Source of the DNA: Macrocystis pyrifera
Taxonomy: Eukaryota; Sar; Phaeophyceae; Laminariales; Laminariaceae
Assembly (NCBI GenBank): GCA_031763025.1
Contig: JASSKH010000001.1
Location: forward strand, 20,127,142-20,191,141
DNA length: 64,000 bases
Direction: 5' to 3'
Below are positions 35,270-45,779 of the stretch, piece by piece (within the stretch, counting starts at the first letter, position 1; each line of letters begins with the position of its first letter). Made by a program: the position numbers and the translations under genes. The notes under the pieces are model-generated. The model did no database searches, had not been told where the DNA came from, and saw only the letters and a program-made list of their open reading frames with translations.

Positions 35270-36330
35270 TTCTTGAAAAACAGAAAAAGGTTAAATTGGT
35301 TATATTTACATGTTTCTGAAATATTACATACTCGAGTCTCCGGTCGTTGTTCGCTAGGAGTCGTTCGGTTTCAGCGAGGTACGCTTCGAAGTACGCATGC
35401 AGCCCTGCGGCAATCACGTCCTGCAGGTTCGCACACGCAGATCTCAGTGTCTTCCACACGGTTATATCCCGGGGGTGGGCACGCAAGAATTGCCGTGCAT
35501 CCTCCCTCGCTGTCCATGCATGCTAATATGAATGCGGCCAAGGTTTCGGCAGACTCACACCATCCATGTCTGTCCGCGGTGGCGACGTGGAGGGGGTGGT
35601 ACCTCTTTTTCGATCGCATCAATAATAGCCGCAGTGAAAAACTCAACCATGCCAGACGTATTACGGGGCTGGTTAAGCTGGTTGAGAGTGGAGATGACCC
35701 TCGCGACTACTCGTTCACGACACTTTTCATCGGACATAAAAAGCTGCCTGTCGAACGCTCGGCGTTTTGTTGGTCTACGTATTTGTCTGTTGGACGCAAA
35801 GTGACCACTGAGTCGGACTTTGATATACAAGATGTTGTGGTCTGAGTCAGCCTTAGCTGGGGCAGGAGGCTATGGGACGACTTTAACATCTTGTACTCTA
35901 AGTCGATGGGCTTGACGGGTTAGGATGTAGTCGATCCGCTTACGGTCATTCGGGTTAGTGCCGTTGTGTGTATGCAAAATCCCACCCTTGCGCGTGCTGA
36001 AAAACGTGTTGGTGAAAACTTGCAATTGGTGGCGAACGACAGGAGTCGTCTGCCATTACCGTTACGGACATCACGTCCATATGCTCCAAGCACTCTACTT
36101 TCATCATCACCACACCCTTCCATCCTCTGTCCAGTTCGCGTGTTGGCATCCATCAGTACAAACAGACACTCTTTCGTCGGGATCTTTGCCACCAAGTCCT
36201 CCAGCCTTCTGCCAGAAACTACGTTTCAGTTCAACGTCCTTGGTACAATCACTTGGAGCATACGCAACGATGAAATTAACTGCCTCGCATTTGCTAGCCA
36301 GCTCAAAGCGCATAGACCTGCCGGAAAATA
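35270..36330 (-). CDS. LINE endonuclease-region fragment, broken
   Basis: Minus-strand remains of the AP-endonuclease-like (exonuclease-endonuclease-phosphatase) domain of a LINE: FIVAYAPSD near 36270, then IPTKECLFVLMDANTRTGQR, LGAYGRDVRNGNGRRLLSFA, and further on LNQPRNTSGMVEFFTAAIID, ALR/LRSACANLQDVIAAGLHAY and AETERLLANN. The same order and wording occur in the better copy at 58310-59153 (VVAYAPTEAN, IPTKECLFVLVDANARAGRR). It is frameshifted several times, cut before the reverse transcriptase, and starts inside the domain. Confidence 0.7.
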
Positions 36331-36599
36331 TGAAAATAGGAAATATGAAAATATCAGATTTAAATAGGGTATCCGTAAAAACTGAAACATGCAAAAATAG
36401 CAGCATACTGTATATTGTGCCGGCACCCATCATGCAATTCATGTTCATATTATTCACTCTTCATTTTATATTTTTATCTATTGTCTATTGAATTGAATCT
36501 GTTTTTTCATGTGTTCGTGCTTTTGCTCTCTTGACTTTGCGTATAAAGTACAAAGTATAAGTAAACAGCATGTACCTGGCACGCAAACCGTACGAACCC

Positions 36600-37372
36600 T
36601 AGGGCTTGTACGGTTTATTCATACGCTGCCTATAGCGGTTTTGATAGTGCGTTAGTGCCCCGAGAAAAAGCGTCAGAAACCGAACGAAACCGTACGAAAC
36701 CGTACGAAACCGCGTTTTGTACGGTTTATCAATACGGTGCACCGTAGAAAAACAGCGGTTGCGTTGGTGCCCCGAAAAAAGGCCTGAGAACCGTACGAAA
36801 CCGCCGTTTTGTACGGTTCACTCATACGATGCACCGTAGATAAACAGCGGTTTCGTTAGTACCCCGATAAAAGCCTGAGAACCGTACGAAACCGCGGTTT
36901 TGTACGCTTTATATACACCGTGCACCGTAGAGAAAAGCATGCGTGTGTTGTACGCTTTTCCCGACGGGGATTGGAACCGCACCGTAGAACAACCGATTCA
37001 ACGGGGAACCGAACCGGACCGAATGATATATCACAAAACCGAACCGCACCGCAAGATTTCCGGTATTCTAAAACCGCACCGAACCGCACCGTAGGATTAG
37101 GATTTAACACAAAACCTGACCGCACCGTAGGATTCACAATGTCTGAAAACCACACCGAACCGCACCGTAGGATTTCCGATTGTTGAAAATCGCACCGAGC
37201 CGCACGGTAGGATACATCACAAAACCGAACCGCACCGTAGGATTTACAATACCTGAAAACCGAACCGCACGGTAAGATGTCCGATTTTCTAAAACCGCAC
37301 CGAACCGGACCGTAGGATTTTCGATATGAAAAAAACGCACCGTGCACGGATGGATGACCGTAGAGATCCCTG
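36600..37372. mobile_element. hAT-like repeat with ACCGTACGAAACCG / ACCGCACCG words
   Basis: The left arm repeats ACCGTACGAAACCG and TACGGTTTATCAATACGG. The right arm repeats AACCGCACCGAACCGCACCG and ends GACCGTAGAGATCCCTG, the inverse of the CAGGGTTCTTTACGGT end at 34750. The left end TAGGGCTTGTACGG is a poorer match and the 8-bp flanks do not agree. It may be a composite of two related elements. Confidence 0.5.
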
Positions 37373-37382
37373 TTTTTTTTTG

Positions 37383-37427
37383 TTGTGCTTCGGTTTGCCT
37401 GTTATTTTCCTTGATTCTTAGTCTTGG
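37383..37427 (+). mobile_element. LINE 3' UTR fragment
   Basis: TGTGCTTCGGTTTGCCTGTT and TTTTCCTTGATTCTTAGTC match the start of the 3' UTR at 12590-12635. It directly abuts the right end of the hAT-like repeat. Confidence 0.65.
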
Positions 37428-37429
37428 GG

Positions 37430-37631
37430 CGTGTCTTAACCCCCCCTAGAGAGCATGGGAACGAGCGGAACGGAACGAGGCTGTTCGTGGCCATTCGTTC
37501 CGTGCCTGTGCAAAAAAATGTGTTTGAAGGCGTGTCTTAACCCCTCCCAGGGAGCATGGGAACGAGCGGAACGGAACGAGGCTGTTCGTGGTCATTCGTT
37601 CCGTGCCTGCGTAAAAAAACGTGTTTGGGTC
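37430..37631. repeat. 101-bp tandem duplication
   Basis: Two adjacent ~101-bp units starting CGTGTCTTAACCCC. Each contains GGGAACGAGCGGAACGGAAC and CATTCGTTCCGTGCCTG, so each unit also carries a GGAACG/CGTTCC word pair. The units differ at a few positions. Confidence 0.85.
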
Positions 37632-37945
37632 CATGCAGAATCCTGGGCCTCGCCAGCTCAATTAGTACGAACGGTATCTTTTGCACATGCCAGAGCACAT
37701 TGGTGTCCGCATCCATCTTCGGTGGTGTCCATCTACATCAAATAAGATCCTATAAGTTCCCGTTCGGCCGGGCCGTTCGGTCCTCCCGAACAAGAAAAAG
37801 GGGTGCAACACTTCTTCTTCCTCTTCCTAGATAGATATACAGTTTTTCTCGGGCTACACTGAATCTATTCGTTTCCCACAACCAATCAGCATCAATTCAT
37901 GCAGCAAATAATATTGCACCCGGTTCGTTCCAATGCTCTCTGGGG

Positions 37946-38146
37946 GGTGTACTCGATAGGAGAGATGTACTCGATCTCATGCATGGCCGTAGTCGTATGA
38001 CCATAGACCCTCGCATCCCTACAATGCCGGGACGGAGCATGTCGGGTTTTCACTGACCAGGCAGACATTGCTTGCACCAAGCGCGAAGCGCCGTGAGGTG
38101 TCCGGCGAGTCGCATGAAGGGTGAGCTGCATCCTTCTAAGAACCGA
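37946..38146. repeat. ~200-bp dispersed repeat, copy 1
   Basis: GTGTACTCGATAGGAGAG through GTCGTATGACCATAGACC, CATCCCTACAATGCCGGGAC and GAGCTGCATCCTTCTAAG. Bounded by direct repeats CAATGCTCTCTGGGGGG (from 37931 and from 38147), which look like a target duplication. Other copies: 48821-49005 and 61132-61236. A minus frame is open in the first two copies, but nucleotide identity alone explains that. Confidence 0.75.
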
Positions 38147-38282
38147 CAATGCTCTCTGGGGGGGGTTAACACACACCCTTACCCTGTTTATATGCAGTGG
38201 AATTTGTTTTTAGCTCCTGCTGTAGTGCCTGCTGTCTGCTACATTCCCTAGGGGGGGGGGTGCAAAAAAAAAAAAATCTCTT

Positions 38283-38545
38283 TTACTTTTTCGTTCGATT
38301 TGCTTCTTTTTTTTTGTTTTCTCTCGTTCATAGACTGCGAATGTGTATGTCGTGCCTGTCGTATCCAGTACCGTAGTGTGATGACATGGCATTGCAATGC
38401 CTACTCTAGTATCCCTGTGACGTAGTTTTTGACCACAGAGCTTGTATCTCTCCATGAATAGGACTGAAGAATTGGCACGGACACTGGGTGTGTCATTCAT
38501 GGATGTCGACGGGTAGAAATAACGGTTCAACGTATAAGAACACAC
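38283..38545 (+). mobile_element. LINE 3' UTR, 3' part
   Basis: Matches 12960-13200: GTGTATGTCGTGCCTGTCGT, GATGACATGGCATTGCA, GAAGAATTGGCACGGACAC and GTCGACGGGTAGAAATAACG. At 38452-38462 it reads CTCTC-CATGAATA-GG where unaltered copies read CTCTC-TA-GG, a 6-bp gain. Confidence 0.75.
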
Positions 38546-38941
38546 ACCTCAACACCACAACACTATCGAACTTTCTATACCGTTGTACGTACAAGAAGAC
38601 AGCACACACAGACACACAAGAGGCAAAGGTAGCACACCCACCCTGACACTTTCGAGTCGGTTTTCTCCAAAACAACGGGGGCACGCACGCCCAACGAGAA
38701 TGATGTGTTTTAATGTTCCTCATGTTTCTCCCAAAGGTCCGACGAAATTCGAGGTATGCCAGAGACGCATTGCTTGCTCGCTCGCTCGGCGTTTGTTAGT
38801 TTGTTCGTTTGTTACGTACGTATGTAGCCTCCCCAATTGTCGCGAAAATCACCTTGGGAATTCGTCCGAGAGGAGTGTTTTATTTTGAGGAGCCACGCCA
38901 GTTTTTTTCGATGTCTTTTGTTTGCTCGAGTGAATAAAAAA

Positions 38942-39132
38942 CAGGGATGTTCCCAGGCCGGTCCGGTCGGGTCGGGTCGGGTCGAGTGACGGTATCCGGA
39001 CCCGATCCGTGATGAGTTGAAGACTTTATGACTCGACCCGACCCGACAGAACCCAACCCGATCCGCGAGATTTCGAAAAGTTCCTGACCCGACCCGCGGG
39101 CTGGGGTAATAAATGACCCGTGAAGAGCCCTG
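38942..39132. mobile_element. Short hAT with GACCCG words
   Basis: A 191-bp element, left end CAGGGATGTTCCCAGGCC and right end GAAGAGCCCTG, filled with GGTCGGGTCGGGTCG and CGACCCGACCCG words. Flanks ATAAAAAA and AAAAAAAT are compatible with, but do not prove, an 8-bp duplication. Short hATs with this word are known from other eukaryotes. Confidence 0.65.
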
Positions 39133-39139
39133 AAAAAAA

Positions 39140-40545
39140 TCGATTTCATGTGTTCTCAGCAGAAGCTATTTACCATTTCTCGTATATATTTTCTAGCGGG
39201 AGGAAACATGCCTTGCGGAAAACGGAACACCTCCCGAACCGAACCTCCGTTGTTGGTTGCAGTCGATTTATTACTATTAACAGGAAGGAAGCTTACATTC
39301 ACGGCAATATTGACTACTGTCAAATCACTTCGATGTATTTTTCAACCCGAAAGACGCGTCCGAAACGCATGCCATGAATATCACTCCGTCATCCGTTGGT
39401 CAACTTGAAAAAACGTACGAGTTCTCGAGCCACCGATGTCGTTCAACATTGAGCTTCGGCGACAATGCTGTTAATAATTAATAATCACTGATATTCCCAC
39501 CGACTCAAGCCTCAAACGGAGCCCCGCGTTCCGTAATTCACGAGCGCTGCAGCTGAGTATACTGTAGTTGTAAGGATTAACGACTGTAGAATAACCAAAT
39601 ACCGGAATAGGTTGACGGGATTCAAACACAACGAGGCGAACTACGTAATGGTCTACTGCTGGTACCAAACACCAGTGCCGTCAACGTATGCCGTTTTCCG
39701 TAAGGCGTGCTTCATAGGCCACTATCAATGTAACCGGAAATACTACCAGGTACATATTAATAGCTGCTGCGGAAAAGACAAACCTTACGAGATAAATCAT
39801 GAAAACACCTTGGGGCATAATCTGGCCGGCGCGGTCCCTCAAGTGTTACCAGGTGTATACGGTACTGCTGTATGTTTGTATAACGGTACATACCAGGTAA
39901 TCGTCCGCATCGCATGACCACACGACCGAGGGCGGAGGTCAGCTTCCTACGACTAGGAGTTGCACACTTGGGATGGCACCGGCGCAAGGAAGGGACATCG
40001 ATGTAAGGGAACGAGGCGGAAAAATACCTGCGTCGTCACACTCTCAATGCAACTATCACCACCGACATCGGCTTCTAGAACCACTACATGGCGCCGATTT
40101 CAGCGCCATGTGCTTCTCACGCACCACACAGCATGCATATGGGGGCGGGCGGTGCCGCATCCAGCTGCAACCTCAAACCCATGGTTGTGGTCGCCGCCTT
40201 GGGATGGGTTCGTCCTGGCACTCATTCTCAACGATTACGTCCGCTTTCTGGCTTCCTCTCAAAGAGTACTCAACAGAGCGTAACTCCTGCCACACAAGCC
40301 CGCTCGGGCACGCGAACCGCGCGATCGGTGCTATCGTATCTGGCCTGTCGAGCGTACCGGCTTCTCGAAAAAAACCCTGTACACATCCTGTACAACGGAG
40401 GCTGGGGAGGGCCAACACCCCTGTCCGGACAATTCGATTCTGGACGATGATCAAAACTTTCCACACGTAAACGTAGTCCACTAAAAACGCAAAAATGTAA
40501 TAGCAGGCGCAACTACGGACGTTCGTCACTAATCACACTCCTAGT
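39140..40545. other. Unassigned sequence, possible exons
   Basis: Around 39960-40500 several frames on both strands are open for 80-160 codons in GC-rich sequence. None shows a recognised domain, and splice signals do not choose between them. TACCAGGTA words lie near 39748 and 39893. Confidence 0.35.
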
Positions 40546-40549
40546 TCCC

Positions 40550-40550
<1 letters not shown>

Positions 40551-40596
<46 letters not shown>
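40551..40596. repeat. (CTG)15 microsatellite
   Basis: Pure CTG run with no frame context that I trust. Confidence 0.95.
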
Positions 40597-40598
<2 letters not shown>

Positions 40599-40984
40599 CG
40601 GTGCCGTAGGGCAAAACCACGAGAGATCAATCACCCTCTCGACTCAACTATCAACAATGACAATCTGGTTGCAGCGGGTGTGACTTTCAGTTAAAAGTGG
40701 GCAAACATGTCGAGACGTGTTGGTAAAATGTCTTCTCATTCATTGGTTCCGGCCTCCGGCGGCATGATACATTGTTTTCGATGTGTAACTGAAGCAACGT
40801 TCGCTCGTCTTCTGAAAAAACGGGGACAAGGGAGAAAAAAGGAAAACAAAAAAAAGCGCCCTGAGAGCAGTAAAAAGGTGTACGTACTGATATTGGTAAA
40901 GGAGACAACCGGTGACTATTACCGATGTCCCGAAACACAACAAACTTTGGGATTAAACAGAAACACATAAAATATCCATACCAT

Positions 40985-41465
40985 GTTATTGTTGTTGTCT
41001 TCACATTAAACTGTTATTTCTACCCGTCGACATTCAGCAGCACAACCAGAGTCCGTGAGGATTCTTCAATCCTAGAGAGATACAAGTTCTGTGGTCACAA
41101 AGCTACGTCACAGAGATACTACGTTGCCACGTATGCAATGCAATGCCATGTCATCATACTGCGTACGACAGGTACGACATACACATTCCATGACCTAGAG
41201 AAACGAAACGAAACAAAGAGAAAAACAAAAACAAAAACAAAGAAGACAATTCGAAAGAGAAAAAGGAACAAGAAAAAAAAAACAAAAAATATACCCTGGT
41301 ATATAATATATATATAAAGACAAACCATCGTGCCCCCCCCTGCAGGCGATCTGGCAGACACTTGAAAAGAATGAACTGGAAAAAAAAAAAAAAGGAAAAA
41401 GAAAAAAACACCACTATTAATAGTCGTCGTCAACAGAGTAAGACTACAGTAAGAACCAAAGGGAA
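40985..41465 (-). mobile_element. LINE 3' UTR, nearly complete
   Basis: Minus-strand copy from the (AAC)-like 3' end at 40985 to TTCTTACTGTAGTCTTACTC near 41445. It keeps the CTAG site at 41072 unaltered (GATTCTTCAATCCTAGAGAG) but has CTATTAATAG at 41412 where the copy at 56.74 kb has CTAG. It lacks the Harbinger-like insert seen at 12744. It abuts the exon at 41537-41704 on its 5' side, in the same strand. Confidence 0.8.
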
Positions 41466-41536
41466 AATATGTGGACAGTGACAGTGGGTACATCGTAATA
41501 GTAAAATAGTAATTGTAAAAATATATGCTTCCTCAC

Positions 41537-41704
41537 CCTGAGCTTGCCGGGGCGAGAGGCATCATCTCCGAAGCCTTCGTCGGGTTCGCTCCCGCTGTCG
41601 CTATCGACATCTATGACAGATGAAAATGCTCCTGACTTGACCTTGGCCCTACACACCGCCCACCGCCGCTGCTGCCTATTCTGCGGCTTCGGGGAATCTG
41701 CCAT
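41537..41704 (-). CDS. Probable first coding exon, basic then acidic N-terminus
   Basis: ATG at 41704 opens 56 codons: MADSPKPQNRQQRRWAVCRA, KVKSGAFSSVIDVDSDSGSE, then PDEGFGDDASRPGKLR. It ends at CTCAG/G|GTGAGG, a good donor. A basic patch followed by a Ser/Asp-rich acidic stretch would suit a nuclear or chromatin-associated protein, but that is a guess. Downstream on the same strand lies a LINE 3' UTR, so either the LINE sits in the first intron or the gene is cut there. No second exon was found. Confidence 0.4.
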
Positions 41705-41888
41705 GGCGGGTCTGCGGGGCAAACAGGATGGAAATCCGCGCGCAGCAACACGAAGAATAGACAACAGCAGACAGCAGCAGGTGTAGTGTCAGAAAAATTT
41801 ACGGCGCATGCGTAACACAAGACGCAGACAATGGGAGACAACAGCAGCAGCAGGAGGCTATTAACAAGTAGGCGGAACGTACCAGAAA

Positions 41889-42230
41889 GCCGGCGTCTCC
41901 GGTGGCTTGGTAGTAGGTGGTCCGCGTGGCTACTAAGGTCAATTTTGCGGGTTCTAGTCTCACCAGTGACTCAGTGCATACTCATAGGAACTTTCTCTAG
42001 CAAATAAATTGATTTAGCCGAAAGAGCGATAGCGCGAGTTAGCAACATTCGTTAAAAAACGACAAGCAGTGGGAATGCTGGACCCTATGCGCGATGAACA
42101 TTAAGGCACGTACCGGGGGGGAGGAGGGACACGACACCTCTGACCTGTGACCACGGCTTGTCCAAAAGGAGACTGCTGAGGGCAAACCTCTTACCACTAC
42201 GAGGAATGTAAAAGTAATGATGAAGAAAAG
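41889..42230 (+). mobile_element. tRNA-derived SINE, full-length diverged copy
   Basis: Head GCCGGCGTCTCCGGTGGCTT with A-box-like GGCTTGGTAGTAGG and B-box-like GGGTTCTAGTCTC, then the body to GTAAAAGTAATGATGAAG. Near 42188 it reads CTCTTACCACTACGAG where other copies read CTCCTACGAG, another 6-bp gain at a TA. Confidence 0.8.
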
Positions 42231-42773
42231 GCCAGTTTTAGTTATACTGCGGTACTCGTTAATACTGATACCAGTACATTTTTTGTTGTGGTTCTGATAC
42301 AGGCAAGATAAATTATGTCCTCTAATTTCTTGCTCGGCCTTGTGTTGTTCCTCTTGTTTTTTTTCCAAGAAAATACTCGTAATGATACACCATTCGTTCG
42401 ACAGCTGCACTACTGCTGTAACGTAGACTAGACTACTATTAATACAGAATACTGTATATGATGTGTATTACCCACAACCACAAGTCTGTAAATAAGCATC
42501 TTTCCGAAGTAAGCGCGTTTGGCATTCATTGAGTTTTACTTGCAGCTGAAAGTACCATCCTTCTCATCTTCTGTGTGGTAGACAGCTGTAGTACATATAT
42601 ATATATATAAACCTACTGCTGTGTCAGTAAAAAACAACCATGAGTGAGCTGTTGTGCCGTTTTGCCAGAGCTCCAACAGTCATTTTTATTGTACCAGGTT
42701 TTGAGCAGTAAAAATATCTGCCGGCGATGAGGTCCACCTCTCGGTGCACTGCTGTCTTCTTGTCGTGCCTCAC

Positions 42774-42856
42774 CTTGCTCCACTCTCCAGACTCTGTCGG
42801 GGGTGGCCTCGGGGTTGGTCGCGGCGTGTTCCAAGAGGCTTGCTCATTGTGCTCAT
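42774..42856 (-). CDS. Weak candidate first exon
   Basis: ATG at 42856 gives MSTMSKPLGTRRDQPRGHPR and then QSLESGA before GCAAG|GTGAGG, a good donor. Short and basic with no domain. It rests on a start codon, an open frame and one splice site only. Confidence 0.2.
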
Positions 42857-43003
42857 TTTGAATGTTATCAAGATTTCACGCACAGCCTCGTGAGCGGTAA
42901 AACTATATGACAGCAGTCTCGTAGAAATTGTTTGGTGGTATTATTAGTGTAATGTGTAATTTCCCAGGTTTCTTCGTTGGGCGCGGTATGCTACGTCAAG
43001 GTG

Positions 43004-43072
43004 TTACGGGGGACCATAGACCATAGACCATAGCAAATAGGACCAAGTATTGCTGGTAAAAATAGGTAAATA
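43004..43072 (+). mobile_element. TA-flanked palindromic MITE, copy 10, truncated
   Basis: Left half only: TTACGGGGGACCATAG with the CCATAGA unit tripled, then AAAATAGGTAAATACAAG. It is cut off by the GC-rich hairpin sequence that follows. Confidence 0.75.
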
Positions 43073-43073
43073 C

Positions 43074-43121
43074 AAGGCGCTTCGCTCCGCGGGCGGCCTA
43101 CGCCGCCCGCTAAGCTCGCTC
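43074..43121. repeat. GC-rich hairpin block
   Basis: GCGCTTCGCTCCGCGGGCGG followed by CCTACGCCGCCCGC forms a perfect 9-bp stem (GCGGGCGGC/GCCGCCCGC) with a 4-base loop, then TAAGCTCGCTCA. A related block (CTTCGCGTCGCGGGCGG...CGCTACGCTCGCTCACAC) lies at about 43280-43318 in the same direction. Confidence 0.6.
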
Positions 43122-43572
43122 AGGAAGGAAACATCAAATTATGCGAAGCGGACAGAGGTCCATGATTGAATATTGTTTTTTTTATGGCCCCTGTAGGTAG
43201 CTGCAAACTGGCGACTTGATAATGCCAAGAGTCCCGCCGCCATGCTTCAGGAGAAAAGAGCTCGGACGCCACATATGCTTCGCGTCGCGGGCGGTTTTCC
43301 GCTACGCTCGCTCACACGTCGTACATACGTACATACCCCAGGTAGGGTACTTATTTTCTTCTTTCGATATGCTCTGTGTCTGTGTACTCGTCGTATGTAC
43401 GAAAGACAAAGCACAGAACGGCACAGCAACACAGCGAAAACAATGAAAATGAAACCGAAAAAATCTGAAAAACAAAAAATCCCCGTCCCCTTTCGTGAAA
43501 TAATTTACTACTTGATTGGAACACCTTACGCCAGTCAAAAAAAAAAAAAAAAAAAGAAAAAAAGAAAAAATC

Positions 43573-43755
43573 TTACAGCAGAGCTTCGCTTTCAGCCTCG
43601 TACGCCGCCCGCCCCTCTCGCGACCATCTCGCCACCGATTCAGTCCGGGTAAAGCTTCCCTCCCTCTCTTCCACAGTGAGCCCCGTCGCCCGCCTCGCGT
43701 GAAGCCCGGTGCTCACCGTGGACCTCGACGCAAGCTCGACAATGTTGGTGTTCAT
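43573..43755 (-). CDS. Weak candidate ORF
   Basis: A 60-codon frame, MNTNIVELASRSTVSTGLHA..., Arg/Glu-rich, ending AAYEAESEALL. It has protein-like composition but no domain and no splice support. Confidence 0.2.
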   Translation of the reverse strand: MNTNIVELASRSTVSTGLHARRATGLTVEEREGSFTRTESVARWSREGRAAYEAESEALL

Positions 43756-43875
43756 TCGGGGTACCTCCCTCTTGTGACTCTCAGCCCGGTCGCAAAAATA
43801 AGCACCGCTTGAATATTATCTTACAATCCCGAACGAACCGTAAATACTCGTACGTACTCTATCCAAAATCACAAA

Positions 43876-44216
43876 TGGAGGCCAGACAGAGCCTATTGAT
43901 GCATCCCTCGTGTCTCGAGGCACACGCGACGCCTAGGAACGAAAGCGGCGACCGCGCTCCTTGCAACTCCCCCTCTACTCGCCAGCATCCGCTGACACCC
44001 GCGACGGTGCCGGGTTCGCCCGCGCAACCGTGCTCGGAGTACACGCACGCACACGAAACGAAAGAAGAAAAAGGGAAAGAAGGACTGAAAGTACGACGAG
44101 AAATGGAGAAAACAAAGACTCGCTGGAACGGTCCGGCAAGTAATAAACGGAGGCGATTCCCAAGTGGGAGCGCTGAGAGGCCAGGGATGTACCAACCGAG
44201 CACGCTCAGAGGTTGA
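43876..44216 (+). CDS. Weak candidate ORF, basic C-terminal part
   Basis: A 113-codon frame from an ATG, MEARQSLLMHPSCLEAHATP..., with KVRREMEKTKTRWNG and NKRRRFP near the end, which could be a nuclear localisation patch. The A/G-rich stretch makes open frames likely by chance. The opposite strand is also open. Confidence 0.2.
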
Positions 44217-44235
44217 GATATCTATAAGTATATAT

Positions 44236-44288
44236 ATAGAGGTTTTCGTGTGTACCGTAGGTCCTATATATACTATGGTCCCTCGTAA
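44236..44288 (+). mobile_element. TA-flanked palindromic MITE, copy 11, right half
   Basis: GAGGTTTTCGTGTGTACCG, TACTATGGTCCCTCGTAA. The left half is missing or replaced by TA-rich sequence. Confidence 0.65.
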
Positions 44289-45084
44289 ATAGTAAGTACT
44301 GCTCAACGTACATACAATACATGTACCAGGTATCATACCATGCACAGTAGGTACTACGACTGCTTCCGTGCTGGTGCTTTGCTGCTGCCGTACGACTAGA
44401 GGTTGGACCCTGCGGGCACCCGTTTTGGTACCCGCCACAAACGGGTACCCGCCAATTTTTGGAGCCCGGAACCTACCCTACCCGCCGGGTAGTGCGATTT
44501 TGACAACCGGGTACCCGGGTACCCGTTGTTTTGCCGGGTACCTGGGTATTTTGCCGGGTACCCGACATTATTTTTCATGTATTTTCTCCTTATTTCAGTG
44601 CCAGGAAGAATGAAATTTGAGTGCAAGATACAGTATTAATAGTGTGTAGTACTGTTCTGTGCCGAAAGGACGAGTACGAACGGTTTATGTTGTTGATTCG
44701 ATACACAAGCCGCCTAAACTTGCCTTGCCTTGTCATGTACAGCATTATGACATTGCGCAGGCGTGATAATAATATGGGTTTGAAAGCGCAAATGGTGTCA
44801 AAATATGTTCTATGGGATGACGGTCTCGTCGCGTAGAAGCCTGCTGTGAGCATTTCCCGACCCAATACGTACCGGATATCGGAAAGTAGCACTATTTCAT
44901 CAACACTATGATTAATCGTGGTAAAGGCTGAATTGTTGCATCACAGTAATTTATTCTTGTTTTTTTAGTCTTTTTGTTCTTATTTTTTAGTCTTGCTTGT
45001 GTCGCTGTGTTCTAGTACCCGGTACGCTGGCACTTCACTTGCTTGACCCTTGAATTTGCGGTTATTCTTTTTTTTGTCTTCCTC

Positions 45085-45236
45085 TATATCACAGTCTGTG
45101 ACCACAGAATCAGTATCTTTCTAGGATAAGAAATCAGGACGGACATTGGGCGTACTGATCAGGCTGGGTAGAAAGGACGATTTAATGTGACGACAGCAAA
45201 CAACAACAACAACAAACAACAACAACAACAACAAGT
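45085..45236 (+). mobile_element. LINE 3' UTR fragment inside a hAT
   Basis: GTCTGTGACCACAGAATCAG, ATCTTTCTAGGATAAG and GGGTAGAAAGGACGATTTAA, ending in an (AAC)n run at about 45197-45233. The CTAG site is unaltered. A younger insertion within the hAT. Confidence 0.7.
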
Positions 45237-45305
45237 AATGCAGAACTACCGTGGATAGCTGTATTACAAGCTGTTGAGTAACGCGGAACTACCGTAGATA
45301 GTATA

Positions 45306-45779
45306 TCAACAACCGAGCGTCTTCGTCTTGCTAGGTGCCGGGGAGGCTCCCCCCGCGACCTGCTCGCCAGTGCTGTTTGCCGCACCAGCAGTAACCGTTG
45401 CTTTCTTGCGCGCGAGAAAGGATCCTTGGGCTTGGGCCGGCGCACTGGCAGTCAGTCGCTGCGCCCGCAACACCCGAACCCCCGTCATTGGCATTCGGAT
45501 TTCCCGCGGGCACTGACTGGTACCTCTTCCACGAAGTCATCGCTATCTTTCTCCTCCGATTTTCCACTGCTGCTGTTGTCAAAGCCAGGGCTTGCAGAGT
45601 TTTCGCTGTCGTCGCTGCTGCTGTCTGCATCGCTTTAGAGGGAGGGCAGTTTGCACACTGCTCTACAGGCAGGCGAATAGGAACAGTTCACTTTCGGCGG
45701 GATTCTCAGCAACATCGCCCTCCGCCAGCAATTCAGTTTCCTGAGAGACCACGCCAGGATCGCTCGCCTCCTGGTTCAT
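45306..45779 (-). CDS. Gene remnant within hAT, acidic Ser-rich
   Basis: ATG at 45779 opens MNQEASDPGVVSQETELLAE and GDVAENPAESEL before a stop. Further on, another register reads SSDDSENSASPGFDNSSSGK, SEEKDSDDFVEE before GAG|GTACCA. The last part, SFLARKKATVTAGAANSTGE QVAGGASPAPSKTKTLGC written in two pieces, ends at the TGA at 45306. The stretches look coding but lie in different frames, so there are introns or decay. It may be the N-terminal region of the hAT's own transposase gene, or a captured host piece. No BED finger is visible. Confidence 0.35.

Noticed and set aside
37892-38176. Conserved minus-strand frame shared by two copies of the ~200-bp repeat
   Set aside because: The copies are so similar in nucleotides that frame conservation carries no information, and no start, domain or splice site supports it.
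39960-40530. Gene of about 165 codons near 40 kb
   Set aside because: Four frames on both strands are open together in GC-rich sequence; nothing chooses between them.
43302-43652. Overlapping frames around 43.2-43.65 kb as a gene
   Set aside because: Open frames on both strands across A-runs and the hairpin block, with no domain or consistent splice signals.
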